DNA of 64,000 nt from Lithobates sylvaticus (Eukaryota; Chordata; Amphibia; Anura; Ranidae). This document shows positions 58,919-64,000 of this stretch, one piece after another. Every line of letters begins with the position of its first letter. Position 1 is the stretch's first letter. Location of the stretch: NCBI GenBank assembly GCA_028564925.1, contig CM053028.1, forward strand, positions 365,285,012 through 365,349,011, read 5' to 3'. A program made the position numbers and the translations under genes. The notes under the pieces were generated by a model. The model made no database searches and was not told where the DNA came from. It saw only the letters and a list, made by a program, of their open reading frames with translations.

Positions 58919-59251
58919 AGCTGATCTCCAGGGTGTGGGGAGTTGAAGTTACACTCCCCAGAGTTCAGTGAAGAGAGCTCTGAGCACTGGTTGGAGTGAA
59001 GGGACAGCCCCCCTTCACACAATACACGGGAACAAAGCTGAGGCTGTCATTTGCAGGCTGTGTGCTGGAGCTCCCTCCCCTGTTACCTTTTTATTTCTTG
59101 GTGTCAGGAAAACCTTTTAGAAGTGACTCATGCTGATAGCCGAGGAATAGGCAGCAGATATAAATTACACTTAGTGCTCTAAATGGAGACAAATACACAC
59201 TATAAAGGGATATGCTTTCTTTATATTTCATGTTGGAGGATTACAACCACT
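58919..59251. mobile_element. TTAA-flanked MITE
   Basis: TTAA at 58915-58918 and 59252-59255. The ends AGCTGATCTCCAGG and GGATTACAACCACT are only weakly inverted, but the right end matches the 'agtggttgtaa' group (1422). Non-coding. Confidence 0.7.
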
Positions 59252-59255
59252 TTAA

Positions 59256-59500
59256 TGGGACTGTAGAGAAGAAGATGCATCTGCTTTTTTTCCCCCTCTC
59301 AGCTAAAGATATCTCCTAGCACTCAAATTGCTCCAGAGTGAGTTCTGAGATCAGCATGGTCTAGGACAGTGGCTGACAACTTTCTTGATATTGAGGGCTT
59401 CAAGTCAGGTCTGCCAGTCAGTCCAGCTAGTGGAAGCCAATGGAAAGGGCCACACATAACATTCAGTGAATACTCAGTGTCAGAGACAGCAGATACATAA
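59256..59500. other. No recognisable feature
   Basis: Short unassigned stretch before the minisatellite. Confidence 0.4.
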
Positions 59501-59505
59501 CAGGA

Positions 59506-59730
59506 TATAGTCAAAGACTATAGGCATTATACAAGAGATGATCAGAGACCATGAATAAAAAAACAAGAGATGGTCAGACTCTGTGGATAGAATACAAGAG
59601 ATGATCAGAGACTGTGGACCTTGTAAAGGAGATGGTCAAAGACTGCAGACATAGTACAGGACATGGTCAGAGACTGCGGACATGGTACAGGAGATAATCA
59701 GAGGGTGCAGACATGATACAATACATGAAC
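59506..59730. repeat. Minisatellite, about 37-bp units
   Basis: About six degenerate units of 'gacatggtacaggagatggt' plus 'cagagactgcg'. Confidence 0.85.
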
Positions 59731-59804
59731 AATTGTATGATTGGACAGTTTCCAGGACAGACACTGTCTCCATTTCCTGGTTATGAATAGCAAATAGCAG
59801 ACTT

Positions 59805-61145
59805 ACCAGCGAGATTGTCCGCCGGACAATCCACCCTTGTGTGGGGCTCCGGCGGACTTTTTCCTCCCAAAAGTCCGGCGGACTAAGTTTTAAGTTTAGA
59901 CTTAAAATTGTCCACTGGACTCAGCAGTCCCGCAGACAATCCCGCCATCTGTGTGCTAGTCCGCGGGAATTTTGAAATGAACGGACACGCACGGAGGAAA
60001 GTCTGTTCATTTAGAACGTGACTCCAGGTAGACGGGACTAGCAAAGGCAGTGAATGCCGCCGCGCTAGCCCCGTCACCTGGTATGGATTTAAAGGGGAAT
60101 CCCTACGCCAAAAAACGGCGTGGGGGTCCCCCCCAAATCCATCTCAGACCCCTATCCGAGCACGCAGCCCGGCCGGTCAGGAAAGGGGGTGGGGACGAGC
60201 AAGCGCCCCCCCTCCTGAGCCGTACCAGGCCGCGTGCCCTCAACATGGGGGGTGCCCTGGGGAAAGGGGGGCCCTGCGGCACCTTGTCCCCATGTTGATG
60301 AGGACAAGGGCCTCTTCCCGACAACCCTGGCCGTTGGTTGTCGGGGTCTGCGGGCGGGGGGCTTATCGGAATCCGGCAGCCCCCTTTAATAAGGGGGCCC
60401 CCAGATACCAGCCCCCCACCCTATGTGAATGAGTATGGGGTACGATGTACCCCTACCCATTCACCTAAGGAAAAAAGCATAAATAAAAAAAAACGACACA
60501 ATTTTTTAAATTTTTTATTGCACAGCTCCGGGGGTCTTCTTCCGTCTTGGGGGGTCTTCTCGCCTGACTCCCAGAGGATGCTGGGACTGTGACATCATAT
60601 GGGGGCGGGGTCACCATGTGACATGAGCATGTGACCCGCCCCTTGTCCCTGTATAAGTCACATCACAGCGTGTCTCTGCCATTACGGCCAGAGAGAGCGT
60701 CGTGTCAACATCGGATGAAGAAAGAAGAACAAGAAGCAGAAGCAGAAGGCGGCGGTGGCGGTGACAGCGACGACGGGCTGCGTGCGCGGATAAGGGTCTG
60801 AGATGGATTTGGGGGGACCCCCACGCCGTTTTTTCGGCGTAGGGATTCCCCTTTAAATCCATACCAGGTGACGGGGCTAGCGCGGCGGCATTCACTGCCT
60901 TCGCTAGTCCCGTCTACCTGGAGTCACGTTCTAAATGAACAGACTTTCCTCCGTGTGTGGGCAAGTCCGTTCATTTCAAAAGTCCTGCGGACTTTCGCCA
61001 AAACTCCGGCGGATTGTCCGCCGGAAAAGTCCGGGCGTGTGTGGGCAAGTCCACACGTTCGGAAAGTATGGCGGACCTCCGCTGGAAAGTCCGGTGGGTT
61101 GTGGCGGACAATCCCGCCGGAAAGTCAGAGTGTGTGTACGCCGCA
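59805..61145. mobile_element. Long-TIR Harbinger-like element, 1.34 kb
   Basis: Inverted arms of roughly 370 bp: 59806-60170 and 60775-61145 share 'ccgcgctagccccgtcacc', 'aaaggggaatccctacgcc' and 'gaccccta'. The right end GTGTACGCCGCA is followed by TTA; the left tip is missing. The central 600 bp is non-coding, with 'ggggacaagggcctcttcc' and an A-rich patch. The facing arms contain a near-perfect pair of 60-90 bp. Confidence 0.82.
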
Positions 61146-61148
61146 TTA

Positions 61149-61745
61149 CAGATAAAATGGGATTTTTAATTGAGGCCAGTTGTCTGTGGATGAGGTAAGC
61201 ACCAATAAGGCAATTGAATAAGAGAAAATATAAATGTATTAATATAAAATGTAAAAACACAGTCAAAATACACATTTAATTCGACCATATGATGATACTT
61301 GACATAATTAATCAGAGGTGTTGACAAGCAGGGAAACCAACATGTTTCACAGATTGCTTCATCAGGGTTTTTGCATATGTCATTTAATTCATCTAGATTA
61401 CATAAGCTATAAACATATCATTAGTATAATGTCAAGCATAAATTTCAAATTTCATCGATAATAAAAGAATTTTACTTGTATAACAATTTTATTTTATGTT
61501 CAATGTAAACATCAACAGTTTTATACTTATTTTACACCCATATACGCCTCTATCTAACAATCCGCACATTCCGCGGCAGACCAATCGCGGCTTTTTCCCA
61601 ATAGGAGCCAGACCCAGCCGGGGTAGCCAGTGGAACAATTGGATCGTACCAGATCGCCAGTTTGTTTAAAGCAACAATAATCTAAGGGTAAAATTGAATA
61701 AAAATAATCATGATAGTAATAATAACAATGCGTACGTCGCACTCA
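61149..61745. other. Unassigned; possible retroposed repeat
   Basis: On the minus strand 61342-61366 reads CCCTGATGAAG, a weak hairpin and GAAACAT, followed about 120 bases on by 'acattttatattaatacat'. 61550-61680 is G+C-richer unassigned DNA. Confidence 0.4.
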
Positions 61746-62026
61746 CTACATGATAAACTGAACAACAAAGGGGGGTTTTGGGACTTTAAATGAGGCACGG
61801 TAAGGCGTCTCCATCCCTGGATTCGATACTTAAAAGGAAATTTGGAATTTAGATGAAGCAGTTGAAATGCTGGGATTGGAGTAAAAATGTATTTATTGAT
61901 CATGGGTATATAATAAACTTTTATTATATACCCATGATCAATAAAATAATTTTTACTCCAATCCCAGCATTTCAACTGCTTCATCTAAAGTCCAAATTTC
62001 CTTTTGAGTATCGCTACATGATAAAC
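61746..62026 (+). mobile_element. Foldback insertion B with 13-bp duplication
   Basis: CTACATGATAAAC occurs at 61746-61758 and 62014-62026. Between them lie a 65-bp leader (61759-61823) and two 94-bp arms (61824-61917 and 61920-62013) separated by two bases. The arms match at about nine positions in ten. The right arm is flush with the duplication, as in insertion A. Confidence 0.9.
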
Positions 62027-62577
62027 AGTAGTTTGTGCTTATACAATGTATTACTAACAAAATACTATATAGCATATTAAATAATCAAAGGCTATACAAT
62101 AGCGTTTGACTAATTTATAGCTGCAATAAGGGCAGACCTACAGGTTAGCATAATAATGGCTGACCACTAGTTTAAGGAAAGATAGGGATTAAGCGGTTGC
62201 ATTCCCCTATATATAATTCCACAACTATAACAAACAACCAGAGTTTGCAAACGAAAATACTTTTTTATTCTGATGGAACTATATGGGGCAGAAGACAAAT
62301 AGCTCTGGTTTTTTCCCCAATGTAGCAATAGTAATAAATAGTTGCATGGCCAAAACGTATAGTGTAGTATAGTGATTAGTAGCCATCCAAAAATACTGAG
62401 TGACCTCACTTAAATAGCTAGATTATAAGTGCTATAGAAAAAATTGTTTTTACCTGCTGGTATTATATTAGCGTTTATGAGTCAAACCAAACATGGCATT
62501 ATGGCTACTGCAGAGAGGTGGAGATACTGCAGCACAGACCTCAGGACGCATGTGATGGCAAACCGCCGGTGCAGCGT
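62027..62577. other. No recognisable feature
   Basis: A+T-rich DNA with no coding or repeat that I can name. Confidence 0.45.
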
Positions 62578-63265
62578 CCTTTTATGTCCACTTACTGGGC
62601 ACCTAAACCCCCCTCCTGCCCAGACCAATTTTCAGCTTTTAACGCTGTCACTCTTTGAAAGACAATTGCGCGGTCATACAACACTGTATCCAAATGAATT
62701 TTTTTTATAATTTTTCTTCCCACAAATAGAGCTTTCTTTTGGTGGTATTTGTTTACCTATGGGGTTTTTTTTCGTTAAAATTTTTTAAAAAGACAGAAGT
62801 TTAAAAAAAAATACAAAACCGTTTTATATTTTGTTAATAAATTTTGCAAACGGTAATTTTTCTCGGCGCTGATGGGCACTAATAGGTGGCACTGGTGGGC
62901 ACTAATAGGCGGCACTGGTGGGCACTGATTAGGTGGCACTGGTGGGCACTGATAGGTGGCATTGGTGGGCACTGGTGGTTGGCACTGATGGGCAGCACTG
63001 AAGGGCATTAATAGGTGGCACTGATAGGTGGCAATGATGGGCACTGATGGGTGGCAGTGATGGGCACTGATTGGCACTGCTAGGTGACACTGATAGGCAG
63101 CACTGCTAGGTGGCACTGATTGGCACCACTGGTGGGCATTGATAGGTGGCACTTGTGGGCATTGATAGGTGGCACTGATTGCTGGCACTTATGCAGATTC
63201 TTGGCACTGTGTGGGCATTGGCAGGTGGCACTGGATGGTGGTATTGGTGGGCAGAGATGAGACGG
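62578..63265. mobile_element. Family E left part with expanded tandem block
   Basis: Begins 'tccacttactgggcacc', worn at the TTAA, with 'ccaattttcagcttttaac' and 'cacaaatagagctttc'. From 62866 to 63255 it is tandem 'ggcactgatgggcactgatag' units of 20-32 bp. Truncated at the right. Confidence 0.8.
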
Positions 63266-63521
63266 CTATAGCCAAATGACGGAGGAGTTAAACAAAATGT
63301 ACTATATTATAACAATAGCATACCTTTATTTTATCGCTCAGCCTTATTGCTATAAGTAAAGTAAAAGAAAGATCCCCAAAACATATAATGTTACTGCAGT
63401 AAGCATAATTCGACATCCCTTCAGCACAGGTCTTATGACCAGTGATGAGTAATTGATCACATTGTCCGACAAAAAATCCTAAAGTATATGAGTCATTGAT
63501 TACATTGTCCCTGATAGAAGA
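63266..63521. other. No recognisable feature
   Basis: Unassigned stretch before the hAT MITE. Confidence 0.4.
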
Positions 63522-63529
63522 TCTTAAAG

Positions 63530-63686
63530 CAGGGGTCTCAAACAGGCGGCCCTCCAGCTGTTGCAGAACTACAAGTCCCATCATGCCTCTGCCTGTGGGA
63601 GTCATGCTTGTAACTCTCAGCCCTGCAATGCCTCATGGGACTTGTAGTTTTGCAACAGCTGGAGGGCCGCCAGTTTGAGACCCCTG
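63530..63686. mobile_element. 157-bp hAT MITE
   Basis: Inverted ends CAGGGGTCTCAAAC and GTTTGAGACCCCTG, with an exact 8-bp duplication TCTTAAAG (63522-63529 and 63687-63694). Each arm carries an ACTACAAGTCCCATCATGCC-type string (63571-63592 forward; inverted and shorter near 63628-63650), resembling the vertebrate ZNF143/THAP11 site. Non-coding. Confidence 0.95.
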
Positions 63687-63694
63687 TCTTAAAG

Positions 63695-64000
63695 TATATA
63701 TATTGTACAGGAAGCCAAGGATGGGTTCTGGACGGGTGTTATGTTTCGCCCATATTTGGGTTATGGTCCCTTTAACGGAAATGTTTGGTGCAGTCAGTGT
63801 AGTCAGAGGTTTTCACCTGTGCAGTGTAAGAGGTTCCAAGACAGTTGGGCATAAAACGGAAAATTGTATACTTACCTTTCCGTAATTTTCCTTTCCTGTC
63901 GCATCTTCATGGCAGCATACACTCTGGGTTGTGACTCCGCCTCCACAACCTGATAGGACCACATAACTATAAGATGACGATACGGCCCCCGCCCCGGTAT
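63695..64000. other. Unassigned; probable repeat from about 63860
   Basis: From 63865 'tatacttacctttccg' and 'aattttccttt' look like the end of a dispersed repeat that continues beyond the window. Minus-strand GGTAAGTATA is again a donor-like string. Confidence 0.4.

Noticed and set aside
1261-61366. A firm hammerhead ribozyme call for the recurring CTGATGA/CTTGAAG hairpin motif
   Set aside because: Only two instances have the full core, an extra A precedes the hairpin, and the outer stems were not found; kept as a finding only.

Overview
The window looks like repeat-dominated intergenic or deep intronic DNA from a frog, most likely a true frog (Ranidae). The basis is its mix of repeats. There are many palindromic elements with ends like 'gcccctttcacac' or 'gccccatacacacggtcgg', many TTAA-flanked elements ('ttaaagtgnttnntaaaccc', 'ttaaccactt...aagtggttaa'), CR1-like LINEs and a gamma-like endogenous retrovirus. 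The species assignment is inference from remembered repeat families. I found no host protein-coding exon, rRNA or functional tRNA that I could defend.

Layout. 0-6 kb: Harbinger-like MITEs, TTAA-flanked elements nested in one another, and a broken Tc1 transposase. 6-12.8 kb: one CR1-like LINE on the minus strand, split by a hAT element (6442-7751, 8-bp duplication), an unexplained 1.46-kb segment between 55-bp direct repeats (9468-10927), and a TTAA-flanked element (11273-12455). 13-25.5 kb: more MITEs, a 1.2-kb minisatellite and stretches without recognisable features. 25.6-33.7 kb: a minus-strand class I endogenous retrovirus with near-identical 436-bp LTRs, a 5-bp target duplication, recognisable gag start, RNase H/integrase and env parts, broken, and carrying a foreign solo LTR. 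34-44 kb: MITEs, a tRNA-derived SINE, a second solo LTR, a foldback insertion, LINE 3' ends, and a large 'GCTCATCC' satellite. 44-52.8 kb: a run of long TTAA-bounded elements with internal tandem and inverted repeats, interrupted by a 1.25-kb near-perfect palindrome. 52.9-64 kb: a second CR1 3' end, minisatellites, a long-TIR Harbinger-like element, another foldback insertion, and a 157-bp hAT MITE with two ZNF143/THAP11-like sites.

The most unusual pattern is a set of three unrelated-sequence foldback insertions (37.1, 51.2-52.6 and 61.8-62.0 kb). Each is bounded by exact 13-18-bp direct repeats. Each has one palindrome arm flush against one repeat, and a non-palindromic leader separates the other arm from the other repeat. 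That asymmetry, together with target duplications of the length made by target-primed reverse transcription, suggests a shared insertion mechanism, perhaps Penelope-like or template-switching retroposition, rather than ordinary DNA transposons. Second is the 9468-10927 segment, whose dinucleotide bias is the opposite of vertebrate DNA and which may be an assembly artefact.
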